A stretch of 64,000 nt of DNA from Bacteroidales bacterium (GCA_017545365.1 JAFWOP010000042.1:20437-84436); one strand, 5' to 3'. Positions 16,632 through 26,423 are shown, counted from the stretch's first letter. Notes: generated by a model from the sequence alone, not told the origin. Numbers and translations are program-made.

Positions 16632-17723
16632 ATGTTTTTCCAAGTTTATGGGGCAAATGCCTGTATCCAATGGGTGATGCTGCTTGTCGTCCTGGGAGGC
16701 CTGATTCTCTGGAATGAGTTTGCACGGCGCACCAAGATGGGCGGCGCCATCACCTTCTTTGTCATCCCGGTGCTGCTGACGGTCTACTTTGTGGCCATCG
16801 CCATTGGTGCGCGTACCGGGGCGGAATGGGCCCTGAACAACCAGACGCACATCTACATGAACGGATGGTTCCACTATGCCAAGCTCTATGCGGCACTCAC
16901 CGGCTGCATCGGCTTCATGATGATTAAGTACAAATGGGGTATCGGTGCCAAGCACTGGTTCAAACCCTTCCCCTTCGTCATCGTAGCCATCAACATCCTT
17001 ATCGCCGTGGCTTCCGACTTCGAGAGTGCCGCAATGGGATGGAACAAATGGTGGCTCAGCAGCGAGGGTGTGTGGCTGTATGGCGGCTGGCACAACGTCT
17101 TCAACGGCGTGGCCGGTATCCTCAACATCTTCTGTATGACCGCCTGGTGGAACGTTTATGCTTCCAAGGACAAAAAAGACATGATATGGGCCGACATGAC
17201 GTGGGTCTACATCGTTATCTACGACATCTGGAACTTCGCCTACACCTACAACTGCCTGCCTACCCACAGCTGGTACTGCGGCATTGCCCTGTTGCTGGCC
17301 CCCACGGTGGCTGCTCTGTTGTGGAACCGCGGCGGCTGGATTCAGAACCGCGCCAACACACTGGCCATCTGGTGCATGTTCGCACAGGTGTTCCCGCTCT
17401 TCCAAGAGACCTTCAAGGACGGTCGCCAGTGGTACAGCTGGGCTGTTCTGCCCGTGCAGTATCCTGAGGGGGTGGAGACCATCAAACAACTCTACAACGT
17501 CGCCGGAGGCGATGCTGCCGCTGTCGGAACCACTGTCAACACAGTGGCCGCCAACCCCACGATGATGACCCTGATTAGCGCCTTGGCCTTGGCGACCAAC
17601 ATCATCGCCCTCACCTACATCATCTGCGTCTCGAAGAAGCGTCACATCAATCCTTACAAACAGGATGTCTTCGTCAACCAGAAGTACTACAAGGACGCCA
17701 TGGCCCGCGCCGACGTGGATTGA
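16632..17723 (+). CDS. Polytopic membrane protein, DUF5692 family
   Basis: The 363-residue protein is very hydrophobic, with about eight predicted membrane segments beginning with QWVMLLVVLGGLILW. It is rich in Trp and Tyr (HNVFNGVAGILNIFCMTAWW, TWVYIVIYDIWNFAYTYNC). The N-terminus, LILWNEFARRTKMGGAITFFVIP, and the WFHYAKLYAALTGCIGFM segment fit my recollection of DUF5692, an inner-membrane family of unknown function. It is transcribed alone between the promoter at 16477 and the terminator at 17742. Confidence in the membrane location is high and in the family name moderate. Confidence 0.75.
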   Translation: MFFQVYGANACIQWVMLLVVLGGLILWNEFARRTKMGGAITFFVIPVLLTVYFVAIAIGARTGAEWALNNQTHIYMNGWFHYAKLYAALTGCIGFMMIKYKWGIGAKHWFKPFPFVIVAINILIAVASDFESAAMGWNKWWLSSEGVWLYGGWHNVFNGVAGILNIFCMTAWWNVYASKDKKDMIWADMTWVYIVIYDIWNFAYTYNCLPTHSWYCGIALLLAPTVAALLWNRGGWIQNRANTLAIWCMFAQVFPLFQETFKDGRQWYSWAVLPVQYPEGVETIKQLYNVAGGDAAAVGTTVNTVAANPTMMTLISALALATNIIALTYIICVSKKRHINPYKQDVFVNQKYYKDAMARADVD

Positions 17724-17741
17724 CGACTGCCTCGCCTAGCG

Positions 17742-17782
17742 AAGTGCCCCAGGGATAAATGCCCCGAGGGCACTTTTTTTTG
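17742..17782 (+). terminator. Rho-independent terminator after the DUF5692 gene
   Basis: AAGTGCCC (17742-17749) pairs with GGGCACTT (17768-17775), followed by a run of T residues to 17782. Confidence 0.85.
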
Positions 17783-18113
17783 TCGGCTCACAACAGTCGT
17801 CCTTTTTTGACAGAGGGATGCAGCAGCTTCGTGGCGACTCCACAAGCCTCGAGACGAAAGGTTAATTTTTCGCAAAGACGGAGGCGCGGGAGAGATTTTC
17901 TACTTTCTATACTGAGTCCCCATGCGACAAAGAATAATTGTAAAGCGCACTATGCCAGTTGTCTGCTACGACTATGCTAAAAAAAGGAGCTCCTTTTGGG
18001 GCGGGAATGAAAAAAAAGTCGTATATTTGCCGATAATTTCTAACGACCTCTCGGCAGGCAAGAGGGTTCTCCCTGTCGCGACGGCTAAGATTAATAATCA
18101 GAACCCACCGTAG
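17783..18113. other. Gene-free interval upstream of the MACPF gene, with a promoter
   Basis: No gene is seen. A -7 box TATATTTG lies at 18022-18029 on the plus strand with TTTG at 17995-17998, a spacing of 23 bp that is longer than ideal. The leader to the MACPF start is about 80 nt. Confidence 0.5.
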
Positions 18114-20495
18114 ATGTTTATGTCCGAAATAACCACTCATGAGCAGAATGTTGCCACAAGGACGATTGATTTCGACTTCGACTTTAAAGGCAACATAAAC
18201 GGCATCGAAGTCATTAAGACCAAAGGTGACGGCGATGTTAGTACCACAAAAGATAGGGGGACGTGGGCCAGCGTGAGAGCAAACCTTCAGTTTCTGCTTG
18301 ACCAGAGGAAAGTGAGGCTCAAATTGTGCTATAAAGTGGAAGAATGCCAAGGCGACCAGACCGTCCTCTATTTCGATGCCATGAAAGAGTACAGCTTTGA
18401 AGACTTCTACAATGTGGGTGTGTTCGACCGGTACGAGAACAATGGCCGGGTGCATAAGACCAGCATCCCGACAGACATAGAAATAGTCGGCAGCTACGGG
18501 GATGCCTATGTGATGTCGTCTTTTGTCGGCGAGCACCACGAATACATGAAACCCACCCCGTGGAACCGCGAGAAGGCCAAGCAAACACTGGGCTTGCCTT
18601 ATAGTATGCTGCCTGATGAACAGCTCAAAAAGACTCCCTTGAACAGTGTGGTAGAAGCCCGTACCAGCGTCATTCAGGCATGGCTCCCGGTGGATAATCT
18701 GAAGATGAAGGTCGACGGCACCGGCAACGACCTCGCCGGCCAAGGCAATATAGCCATCAGTGGCAAAGTGGTGTTCACCCTGAAACGCACCGACAGCATC
18801 AATGTGGTCACCATTGTTGAAGATATTCAGAACGAAGGTGTTCAGCCGGTGACCCAAGGCAACGAGAACAAGGTGGAAAAGTTCAGCCATGTGGTCGACA
18901 GCGCCTTCTGTCGCGGGTATGACATCTGCAAGAGCTACGCCGACTCCAGTTCCTGTAGGGATTTTGTGCTGGACTATAAAAAGTTGAACGAGTACAAGCG
19001 CATCAAGTTCGACCCCAACGGCGGTCTCGATTCATACATTGTGTCTGGCGAAGGATTGTCGGAATACACCTCAAGCCTCGAACGGCATATTAATCTGAAA
19101 GTGGCCGGTGGGGCAAAAGGAGCCTCCTTCTCAAGCGAGACAGACATGACCTTCAATGTGAGCAAGAAAGAGAAAGCAGGTTATAAATACCTTACCCAAA
19201 AGGACATCTACTATAAGCAGACATACACTGTGGCAGGCCATGGCGCGCCTAACCAGTTGACGGGCTTCCTCTCCCCGCTCTTTCTCGACGACCTCAAAAA
19301 GCTCACCCCTGTCGGCATTATTGAAAAGTATGGCACCCATGTGGTGCTGGGCATGAGGGTCGGCACCAGCTTCTACTACCACATGAAGTACAGGGAGAGC
19401 ATGTTGGACAAAAGCACCGCCTCTACTTTCAAGAATGTCTCCAGCATCAAATACGACAAGGAAGAAGGCGGGGTGTCAAAGAATGGCGTGTCGAATGAAC
19501 AGTCGAAAAGCCACGACATCTACCAAGACCTCAAGGACAGCAATGGGGGCAAGATGACGATGGAAATGCTGAAAGAAATCAACCAGTACTATGCGAACGC
19601 CAAGAAAACCACGCCTGAGCAGGCCGCAGAAAACAAGAAAAAAGGTAAAGGCATATTTTTCAGTTTGGAATCGGCCTACGAGGAGAACCGTGCCAGTTCG
19701 CTGCTACAGGAAGACAAGTCGACCGAAATCAGCTGCTCGGGACATGGTGGCGACGAGACACTCCTGGCAAACGTGTCACGCAACAACGACCCCGCAACCT
19801 ATGAAAAATGGCGTGCCAGCGTGAACGAGTCCAACTGGTGCTTCTGCGATTTCGTCCCCGGCACCTTGGTACCCATCTATGAGCTGATTCCCGCGGGCTG
19901 CGGTTGCACCGCTCAGGAAATCAGGCAGGCCTCCGAGGCATACCAAGTGGCGAACTCGAGGGTCGCCGAGCCTCTGTATAGGGATATCGTGTATGCCTCT
20001 TTCGACACCTCTGGAAAGAGAAATACCGAGAATGCCTATCAGGACGCGCTTGACCAAGGCGACAAAAGCTCCGACACCGAAATCGATTCAAAAAAAGGCA
20101 AAGATATATACTGGAAGCTGCGCGTGGAGCTGCTCAACTTCGATGAGGACAACACATGCGGCTTCAGCGTCTCCATCAAGGTCTTCGAAGGCGGCCGAAG
20201 TGGCTCGAAAACGGTCTTGTTCAACCACAAGTCAGATGTCATTATGAAACCTGAAGGCTGCAGCCGGGCTCTGATTGACACCGATAAATTGGGCAAAACT
20301 TCGGTCTTCACTGCCGAAGGCGATTGGATTGGTCAATTCCACGGCTGGCAGGATGCCACCTCCGATGTGAGGAAGACCGCCAGCAAGGTGTTCGACTGCG
20401 ACAACGGAGTCTACGTCATGCTCGACGGCCCAGGAGACGATCTGGACCACATCGGTGTCAAAGGCAAGCTGATAATCCCCATTATGGCTTATTGA
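18114..20495 (+). CDS. MACPF-domain protein (perforin/complement-like), no signal peptide
   Basis: The 793-residue protein holds the MACPF signature at about residues 404-417 (KYGTHVVLGMRVGTS), with flanking beta-strand and cluster-of-helices-like regions (HINLKVAGGAKGASFSSETD before it). MACPF proteins oligomerise into membrane pores; Bacteroidales use some as antagonistic toxins. The usual signature has a Gly-Gly pair where this one has GT. The first 200 residues and the last 130 (with IYWKLRVELLNF and FSVSIKVFEGG) look like separate beta-rich modules. Cysteine clusters occur at about 263-285 and 575-605. No signal peptide or lipobox is present, unlike the known Bacteroidales secreted antimicrobial MACPF proteins, so its export route is unclear. 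It is transcribed alone. Confidence 0.8.
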   Translation: MFMSEITTHEQNVATRTIDFDFDFKGNINGIEVIKTKGDGDVSTTKDRGTWASVRANLQFLLDQRKVRLKLCYKVEECQGDQTVLYFDAMKEYSFEDFYNVGVFDRYENNGRVHKTSIPTDIEIVGSYGDAYVMSSFVGEHHEYMKPTPWNREKAKQTLGLPYSMLPDEQLKKTPLNSVVEARTSVIQAWLPVDNLKMKVDGTGNDLAGQGNIAISGKVVFTLKRTDSINVVTIVEDIQNEGVQPVTQGNENKVEKFSHVVDSAFCRGYDICKSYADSSSCRDFVLDYKKLNEYKRIKFDPNGGLDSYIVSGEGLSEYTSSLERHINLKVAGGAKGASFSSETDMTFNVSKKEKAGYKYLTQKDIYYKQTYTVAGHGAPNQLTGFLSPLFLDDLKKLTPVGIIEKYGTHVVLGMRVGTSFYYHMKYRESMLDKSTASTFKNVSSIKYDKEEGGVSKNGVSNEQSKSHDIYQDLKDSNGGKMTMEMLKEINQYYANAKKTTPEQAAENKKKGKGIFFSLESAYEENRASSLLQEDKSTEISCSGHGGDETLLANVSRNNDPATYEKWRASVNESNWCFCDFVPGTLVPIYELIPAGCGCTAQEIRQASEAYQVANSRVAEPLYRDIVYASFDTSGKRNTENAYQDALDQGDKSSDTEIDSKKGKDIYWKLRVELLNFDEDNTCGFSVSIKVFEGGRSGSKTVLFNHKSDVIMKPEGCSRALIDTDKLGKTSVFTAEGDWIGQFHGWQDATSDVRKTASKVFDCDNGVYVMLDGPGDDLDHIGVKGKLIIPIMAY

Positions 20496-20517
20496 TTGAT
20501 ACTAAGTCGTCATGAAA

Positions 20518-20549
20518 GAAAGGACCTCCCGCCGCGGGAAGCCCTTTCG
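20518..20549. terminator. Hairpin between convergent MACPF and CotH genes
   Basis: GAAAGGACCTCCCGC pairs with GCGGGAAGCCCTTTC with few mismatches. It lies about 20 bp after the MACPF stop. There is no long U-tract, so termination is likely but not certain. Confidence 0.45.
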
Positions 20550-20724
20550 TCGTATTCGCGATGAGTGCTTTCTCGGCCCCCCATAGCTGTGGGTTCGCCC
20601 CTTCTCTGTCAGAATTAACTTCTCTCCTCGGTCGTTTTTAGGCTCAGAATACTTAAAACGATTCCCGAGTTGTCGTAGATTTGTTCTAAAAAACCCCTTC
20701 CCGGGGCGGATGGGGCATGGTGCG

Positions 20725-22551
20725 CTAGTAGATGGTCAGCGCGATGGGGGTGTCGGAGTTGGAGAGGCGGAGGAGGTACTGCCCGGCGGGGAGCGCGGCG
20801 AGGGGTATCCTTATGGTGCGCTGGGCGACAGGGACGAACAGGGGGCGGCTCATCACCTGCCGGCCCATCAGGTCGTAGAGGCTGCAACGGAGCCAGCCTG
20901 TCTGATGCCCAGGTATTTCCACGTCCACATAGTCGCGGGCGGGGTTGGGGTAGACTCGGGGGGCGGAATCGCCGCTGGCGGGCAGGGCGAGGAGTTGCTC
21001 CATCTGCATGACGAAGTGGTAGGGGCGGCGTTTCAGGAAACGGTCCATCTTGCCGACGGCCTTCTTCCATTGCGCCACGCTGGTGGGGCGGTTGAAACGT
21101 TGCGACTGCCATTCTATTTCAGGGGCGATGGCCTCCTGGTCCTTTTCCAGCAGGGGGGAGGTGCGGGAGTAGTCGAAGGTGGCGGCGAGCTGGTACATCC
21201 TCCGTCCAAAGCGTTCCACGAAGTCGGGCGACTGCAGGAGACGGCGGAAGCAGAGGGTGGCCTGACGGCTGCTGGGCCATGTGTCGTCGCCCTGATAGAC
21301 CATCAGTTCCGTCATGTCGAGGTCAGGACTGCCGAACCCCGCGTCGCCGTCGAAGAATATCCACCGCCAGGGCTTCGAGTGGTGCTGGTAGCAGCGCATA
21401 TTGTTGGCGGGCCAGTCGGTATTGGTGATGAAGGCTTCGAAGAGTTGATAGTCGATAAAGTCGTCTATGTCAATCAGCGAACAGAGCCGTTGGTACTGCA
21501 GGGTGTCGGCGAGGTCGGCGGTCTCGAGCCATTGCATCAGGTTGAGGAAGTCGTCGCTGTTGCCGTTTTCCACTATCCCGTCCCATGCTCCTATGAGGTT
21601 GACATCGTCGGCATCCACATCGTCGCGCTGTTCGATGAACCGCTCGTCGGGGGCTTCCTGCAGGAAGTAGATGCCCCAGTATTCGCCGTTGAGAAAGAGC
21701 GTTACAGGGCGCGAGGCCAAGGAGGCGCAGCGGAGCGGGCGGGCTAGCTGATGGGCCAGGAGGTCTTGGAGGCCGGCACCGGTCCATGCCGCGCGGAAGG
21801 GCTTTAGCACCAGCCGCTTGAACGAAGTGTAGCCCACCTCGTCGTATAGGGGGCACTGTATCTTCTTCTCGCCATATTCTTTGCGGGCGTAGAGCTTGAG
21901 GGGTTTCTGCATATAGCGGCGAGTCTTGGTTCCATGCACACGGAGGCCCAGCGGTTGGGCGAAGCCGGTGTTGTCCAGCTCATAGAACTCCACATGGGCC
22001 AGGCGTTCCCACTCGCGGCCGTGCTGGTTGAAGTTGCCTGAATAGTACTCGTTCTCCGGGTCCCACCTGTTGGGGCTGAATATGCCGCTGTCGGGGTCGA
22101 AAAGCATCTCGTGGTCGAGGGCGATGGAGAGGACGGGCAGCTGCGGCTCGCGGCCAAGGAGGTCGGCCACAAGATAGGTGCGGGTGGCGGTGGGGCCGGC
22201 CTGTTCCCCCTGCTTGTCGAACGCGGCGGCACGCAGCACGATGGCGTGGCGCACCTCCTTGGGCGGGTCCCACAGGTCGTCGGGTGCGTCGGGCATGAGG
22301 AAAATGTCGCGTGAGGAGTAGAGCGAGGGCGAGAGTTCGAGGGGGTGTTGGTAGAGGGGTGAGGCGGGGGTGGGGGAGGAGCCGTCGGTGGTGTAGTGGA
22401 TGGCCAGCCCTTCGGCGGCGGTGAGCTCCAGCGTGAAGGCATGGGGGTAGAAGCCGCCGGGGGCGGAGAAGGTGACTTGGGCATGTGCGGCATCACCTAT
22501 GAGCGCGGCGGCACACAGGACGAGGAGCTGTATGTGTTGTCGGGCGGTCAT
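20725..22551 (-). CDS. CotH-kinase-domain protein with T9SS sorting domain
   Basis: The 608-residue protein starts with a signal peptide (to about AAHAQ). A chitobiase/hexosaminidase C-terminal-like beta domain follows at about residues 25-110 (LAIHYTTDGSSPTP). The CotH kinase-like domain spans about 130-440 and contains LRVHGTKTRRYMQKPLKLYA, FLNGEYWGIYFLQE, NNMRCYQHHSKPWRWIFFDGDAGFG. The end (VYPNPARDYVDVEIP ... GQYLLRLSNSD) is a T9SS type A sorting domain, so the protein is exported across the outer membrane. CotH proteins are atypical kinases linked to spore coats and cellulosome-like surface proteins. It starts 24 nt after the flippase gene and is likely in its operon, suggesting a link to surface polysaccharide. 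Confidence 0.9.
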   Translation of the reverse strand: MTARQHIQLLVLCAAALIGDAAHAQVTFSAPGGFYPHAFTLELTAAEGLAIHYTTDGSSPTPASPLYQHPLELSPSLYSSRDIFLMPDAPDDLWDPPKEVRHAIVLRAAAFDKQGEQAGPTATRTYLVADLLGREPQLPVLSIALDHEMLFDPDSGIFSPNRWDPENEYYSGNFNQHGREWERLAHVEFYELDNTGFAQPLGLRVHGTKTRRYMQKPLKLYARKEYGEKKIQCPLYDEVGYTSFKRLVLKPFRAAWTGAGLQDLLAHQLARPLRCASLASRPVTLFLNGEYWGIYFLQEAPDERFIEQRDDVDADDVNLIGAWDGIVENGNSDDFLNLMQWLETADLADTLQYQRLCSLIDIDDFIDYQLFEAFITNTDWPANNMRCYQHHSKPWRWIFFDGDAGFGSPDLDMTELMVYQGDDTWPSSRQATLCFRRLLQSPDFVERFGRRMYQLAATFDYSRTSPLLEKDQEAIAPEIEWQSQRFNRPTSVAQWKKAVGKMDRFLKRRPYHFVMQMEQLLALPASGDSAPRVYPNPARDYVDVEIPGHQTGWLRCSLYDLMGRQVMSRPLFVPVAQRTIRIPLAALPAGQYLLRLSNSDTPIALTIY

Positions 22552-22575
22552 GGGCGGGATGGGGTGTGGGGAGGG

Positions 22576-24081
22576 CTAACTGCGGAATTTGAACTGCATG
22601 ATGCGGTCTACATCGGGGCTGATGTGCATCCGGCGGATGATTACAACGCTGAGGATGCCGAAGAAGAGGGTGCGCACCAGGGCTTGACACACGACGGACG
22701 ACAGCCCTGTCCCCCAGTGGTCGAAGAGGGGTGTGAGGACCCACTGCCAAAGGGCGTTGAGGGCGAAGAGCAGCAGGGTGAAGGCGACCACGTGGATTTG
22801 CTTGGCGCAGAAGAGGGAGACGTGCAGCCTGCGCCAGAGGAGCAGCAGCAGGGGCACGAAATAGACGATGTAGGCCAGCAGGGTGGCACAGGCCGATCCC
22901 GCCACCCCCATGCGGGGTATGAGCCAGAGGTTGAGCCCGATGGCGGAGACGGTGAGCAGCGAGATGAAGAGGAGCGAGTAGGTGTAGTGCTTGGAGAAGT
23001 TGAGTATGTTGGTGGAGATGCTGAGGGTGGAGTTGAGTATGTTGGCTATGCCGAGGAAGAGTACCACGCCCATGCCCGAGGTGTATTGCTCGCCGTTGGG
23101 GATGAGGGCGAAGAGGGGCACGAGGTTGATCCAGATGAAGAAGAAAATCATGCAGGCCACCAGCAGCTGGTGGAGCGACACCTGCTGCCCCAGCCGGTTG
23201 ACCTCGGCGATGTCGCCTTTGGCTATGGCCTGCGAGATGATGGGGCTGGAGATGGCCCCCAGCGAGCGGTAGGGGATTTCCACCACGTTGGCTATGTAGC
23301 AGGCTATGGTGTAGACACCGGCCAGCTGTAGGCCCTCCTTGGCAAGGAACAGCGAGTTGAACAGCTTGATGTTGCCTGCCAGGACGGTGGCGGTCATGAA
23401 GAAGGTGTAGCCCGCCACCTCGCGCAGCAGCCGCCGGTCGACGAAGTGCCAGTCGGGTTTGAACGATATGCGCCCCAGCGAGAGGAGGTAGAAGAGGTTG
23501 ATGAGGGTGGCCACCGCGTAACTGGAGCAGAAGAGGATGACGAAGAGGTCGAGCGAGATGATGCCGTGGCCGTAGAGCAGGTAGGTGGTGAGGTTGAGGA
23601 GGCGGATGACCACTTCGCGTACAAACTTGGGCAGGGCGATGTGGAGCAGCACGCTGGCATTGGTTTCGAAGACCGTCATGTACAGCACAAAGAAGGTGAG
23701 GGGCAGCAGCAACCCCACGTAGTCGGCCAGCATGGGGGCATCCTTGGAATAGTAGCGGACGACGTCGCCCTTGAAGAGGAAGAAGAGCAGCGCGATGACG
23801 GAGAAGCCGATGAAGGGGAGGATGAGTGTCCAGCCGAAGAAGCCGTGGTCGCGGCGTTCGGGGTCTTTGAAGCGGGGGTAGAACCGGAGGATGGAGGCGT
23901 TGGTGCCCAGCTGCGCCAGCCCGGCAAAGAGCATGGCGGCATCTACCATCACACGTGTGAGGCCGATTTCCTCCTGCGTCAGCAGGTCGGTGACCACAAA
24001 GAAGGTGGTGATGGCTCCGATGAGGACGCCCAGGTAGTTGGCCAAAGCACCTTTGACACTCTGTTTTGCGATGATTCCCAT
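22576..24081 (-). CDS. Oligosaccharide flippase (MOP/Wzx-like membrane protein)
   Basis: The 501-residue protein has about 12-14 hydrophobic segments spread over its length and the N-terminal pattern QSVKGALANYLGVLIGAITTFF typical of polysaccharide-biosynthesis flippases of the MOP superfamily. It would move lipid-linked oligosaccharides across the inner membrane. It is not embedded in a glycosyltransferase cluster here; its only partner is the CotH/T9SS gene downstream. The -7 box at 24108-24115 lies 26 nt upstream of ATG 24081. Confidence 0.85.
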   Translation of the reverse strand: MGIIAKQSVKGALANYLGVLIGAITTFFVVTDLLTQEEIGLTRVMVDAAMLFAGLAQLGTNASILRFYPRFKDPERRDHGFFGWTLILPFIGFSVIALLFFLFKGDVVRYYSKDAPMLADYVGLLLPLTFFVLYMTVFETNASVLLHIALPKFVREVVIRLLNLTTYLLYGHGIISLDLFVILFCSSYAVATLINLFYLLSLGRISFKPDWHFVDRRLLREVAGYTFFMTATVLAGNIKLFNSLFLAKEGLQLAGVYTIACYIANVVEIPYRSLGAISSPIISQAIAKGDIAEVNRLGQQVSLHQLLVACMIFFFIWINLVPLFALIPNGEQYTSGMGVVLFLGIANILNSTLSISTNILNFSKHYTYSLLFISLLTVSAIGLNLWLIPRMGVAGSACATLLAYIVYFVPLLLLLWRRLHVSLFCAKQIHVVAFTLLLFALNALWQWVLTPLFDHWGTGLSSVVCQALVRTLFFGILSVVIIRRMHISPDVDRIMQFKFRS

Positions 24082-24107
24082 GGCTTGTTGCGTACTTTTT
24101 CGGAGTG

Positions 24108-24115
24108 CAAAAGTA
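24108..24115 (-). promoter_or_regulatory. -7 box TACTTTTG for the flippase-CotH operon
   Basis: TACTTTTG on the minus strand, 26 nt before the flippase start and back-to-back with the fusA2 promoter. Confidence 0.6.
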
Positions 24116-24188
24116 CGTTTTTTTTGTGAGATAAAAAGAAAATGACCGATAATTCGCCTATTCTTGTCGCTATTTCAAAAAAAGTTCG

Positions 24189-24196
24189 TATCTTTG
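24189..24196 (+). promoter_or_regulatory. -7 box TATCTTTG for fusA2
   Basis: TATCTTTG on the plus strand with a leader of about 90 nt to ATG 24291. The leader contains GCGCGGTCTTTTACTTGTAG and AT-rich DNA, with no recognised element. Confidence 0.6.
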
Positions 24197-24290
24197 CCAC
24201 TCGCTATATAGGAGTAAAAGGCGCGGTCTTTTACTTGTAGTATGCTTGTATTTAGGAAGATAACAAAATAATTAATATATAGTAACAACA

Positions 24291-26423
24291 ATGAAAATTT
24301 ACCAGACTAACGACATCCGCAACATCGCCCTGGTCGGCGGTGCGAAATCGGGTAAGACCACAATGGCCGAGGCTATGGCTTTCTGTGGCGGTCTCATCAA
24401 CCGCCGTGGCAGCGTGGACAGCAAGAACACCATCAGCGACTATCGCGACATCGAGCACGACCGCGGCTACTCCGTGGAGAACACCCTCATGTACACCGAA
24501 TTCGGCGGCAAGAAGGTGAACATCATCGACGTGCCCGGCTTTGCCGACTACCAGGGTGAGCTTGATGCAGCCCTCAACGTTGTGGAGGCCGCCGTCGTCG
24601 TGGTCAACGCCCAGAGCGGTGTCGAGGTCGGCACCGAGATTGCCAACCGCTATGCCACCAAGCTCGACACCCCGATGCTCTTCGTCATCAACCACCTCGA
24701 TGCCGAGAAGGCCAACTTCGACGATGCCGTCAACCAGCTGAAGGATTACTTTGGCGGCAAGTGCACAGTGCTGCAGTTCCCCACCAACGCCGGTCTCGGC
24801 TTCAACCAGGTGGTCGATATCGTGGCTAACAAGATGTACACCTTTACTGACGGCAAGATGACCGAGGCCGACATTCCCGGCGAGTATGCCGACAAGGCCG
24901 AGGAGATGCGTATGGCCCTCGTTGAGGAAGCCGCTGCTGCCGACGACGCCCTCATGGAGAAATACTTCGAGAACGGCGACCTCACCGCCGAGGAGCTCAC
25001 ACAGGCACTGAAGCTCGCCATCGACAAGCGCGACCTCTTCCCCATCCTCTGCACCAGCGCCAAGGAGAACTTCGGCGTGAACCGCCTGCTTGAGTTTATC
25101 TGCCAGAACGTCCCCGCCCCCTGCGAGGTTCTTGACGCCAAGAAGACCAAAGGCGGCAAGGAACTGAAGAGTAACGGCACCAACCCCACCGTCGCTTTCT
25201 GCTTCAAGAGTGCCAAAGATAAGAACCTCGGTGAAATCAGCTACCTTCGCATTTTCGACGGTGAGCTCACCGAGAGCCAGGATGTTATCAACGCCTGCAA
25301 CCAGAGCAAGGAGCGTGTCAGCCAGGTGCTCGTCTGCAGCGGCTCGAACCGCCAGAAGGTCGAGAAGGCTTGCGCCGGCGACATCGTCTGCACCATCAAG
25401 CTGAAAGATGTGAAGATTAACCACACCCTCACCACCCCGAAGAACACCGACGACGCCGTCGAGGAGATTGTCTTCCCGACTCCTATCTATACTGTCGCCG
25501 TGAAGGCCGCCAACAGCAACGACGACGAAAAGGTCGGCGCCGCGCTGAAAGACCTCGTCACTTACGACCGCAGCCTCTCGCTGGAGAACAGCCGTGAGCT
25601 GCGCCAGGTCATCCTCGGCTGCCAGGGCGAGCTGCACCTCAACACCGTCAAGTGGTACTTCGAGAACCAGTACAAGCTGGCCGTCAACTTCACTGCCCCC
25701 AACATCCCCTACCGCGAAACTATCACCAAGAGTGCCGAGGCCATGTACCGCCACAAGAAACAGTCGGGCGGTAGCGGCCAGTTTGGCGAGGTGCACATGC
25801 TCATCGAGCCCTACTACGACGGCATGCCCAACCAGACCAAGTACCCCATCCGCGACACTCAGGAGTATCCTCTGGAGTGGGGTGGCAAGCTGGTCTTCAA
25901 CAACTGCATCGTGGGCGGCAGCATCGACGCCCGTTTCATGCCCGCCATCCTCAAGGGTATCATGGAGAAGATGGAGCAGGGTCCTCTCACCGGCAGCTAC
26001 GCCCGCGACATTGTCGTCAACATCTACGATGGTAAGATGCACCCTGTGGACTCCAACGAAACGGCCTTCAAGATTGCCGGCCGTACCGCCTTCCGCGAGG
26101 CCTTCAAGCTGGCCAACCCCAAGATTAAGGAGCCTATCTACGATGTCGCCGTCACCGTGCCCACCGAGAGCCAGGGAGGTGTGATGACTGACCTGCAGGG
26201 CCGCCGTGCCATCGTCATGGGCATGGATGCCGAAGGCAAGTACACCACGCTGAAAGCCAAGGCCCCCTTGGCCGAGATGAACCGCTACTGCACCGCTCTG
26301 AGCTCCCTCACCAGCGGCCGTGGTACCTTCACCATGACCTTCAGCAGCTACGAGCTCGTCCCCGCCGACGTCCAGCAAGCCCTCCTCAAGGCCTACGAGG
26401 AAGCCGCTGCCGAGGAAGAGTAA
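24291..26423 (+). CDS. fusA2: EF-G2, EF-G paralogue with degenerate GTPase motifs
   Basis: The 710-residue protein aligns with EF-G over its length (G domain, domain II, domain IV with the QSGGSGQFGEVH motif, domain V). The P-loop GGAKSGKT (16-23) is present. The switch I RGITI motif is RGYSV (58-62), the switch II DTPGH motif is DVPGF (80-84), so the catalytic His is Phe, and NKxD is NHLD. This is the pattern of the Bacteroides EF-G2 family, described for B. thetaiotaomicron as supporting translation without GTP hydrolysis and as important for gut colonisation under carbohydrate limitation. It probably acts on the ribosome in the same way. The gene has its own promoter; its 3' end is duplicated at 27700-27784 beyond the DUF3990 cassette. 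Confidence 0.9.
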   Translation: MKIYQTNDIRNIALVGGAKSGKTTMAEAMAFCGGLINRRGSVDSKNTISDYRDIEHDRGYSVENTLMYTEFGGKKVNIIDVPGFADYQGELDAALNVVEAAVVVVNAQSGVEVGTEIANRYATKLDTPMLFVINHLDAEKANFDDAVNQLKDYFGGKCTVLQFPTNAGLGFNQVVDIVANKMYTFTDGKMTEADIPGEYADKAEEMRMALVEEAAAADDALMEKYFENGDLTAEELTQALKLAIDKRDLFPILCTSAKENFGVNRLLEFICQNVPAPCEVLDAKKTKGGKELKSNGTNPTVAFCFKSAKDKNLGEISYLRIFDGELTESQDVINACNQSKERVSQVLVCSGSNRQKVEKACAGDIVCTIKLKDVKINHTLTTPKNTDDAVEEIVFPTPIYTVAVKAANSNDDEKVGAALKDLVTYDRSLSLENSRELRQVILGCQGELHLNTVKWYFENQYKLAVNFTAPNIPYRETITKSAEAMYRHKKQSGGSGQFGEVHMLIEPYYDGMPNQTKYPIRDTQEYPLEWGGKLVFNNCIVGGSIDARFMPAILKGIMEKMEQGPLTGSYARDIVVNIYDGKMHPVDSNETAFKIAGRTAFREAFKLANPKIKEPIYDVAVTVPTESQGGVMTDLQGRRAIVMGMDAEGKYTTLKAKAPLAEMNRYCTALSSLTSGRGTFTMTFSSYELVPADVQQALLKAYEEAAAEEE

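Noticed and set aside
17907..18890. A 327-codon minus-strand frame overlapping the start of the MACPF gene
   Set aside because: The plus-strand frame carries a recognisable MACPF protein and promoter; the minus frame has no recognised motif and overlaps it almost entirely.
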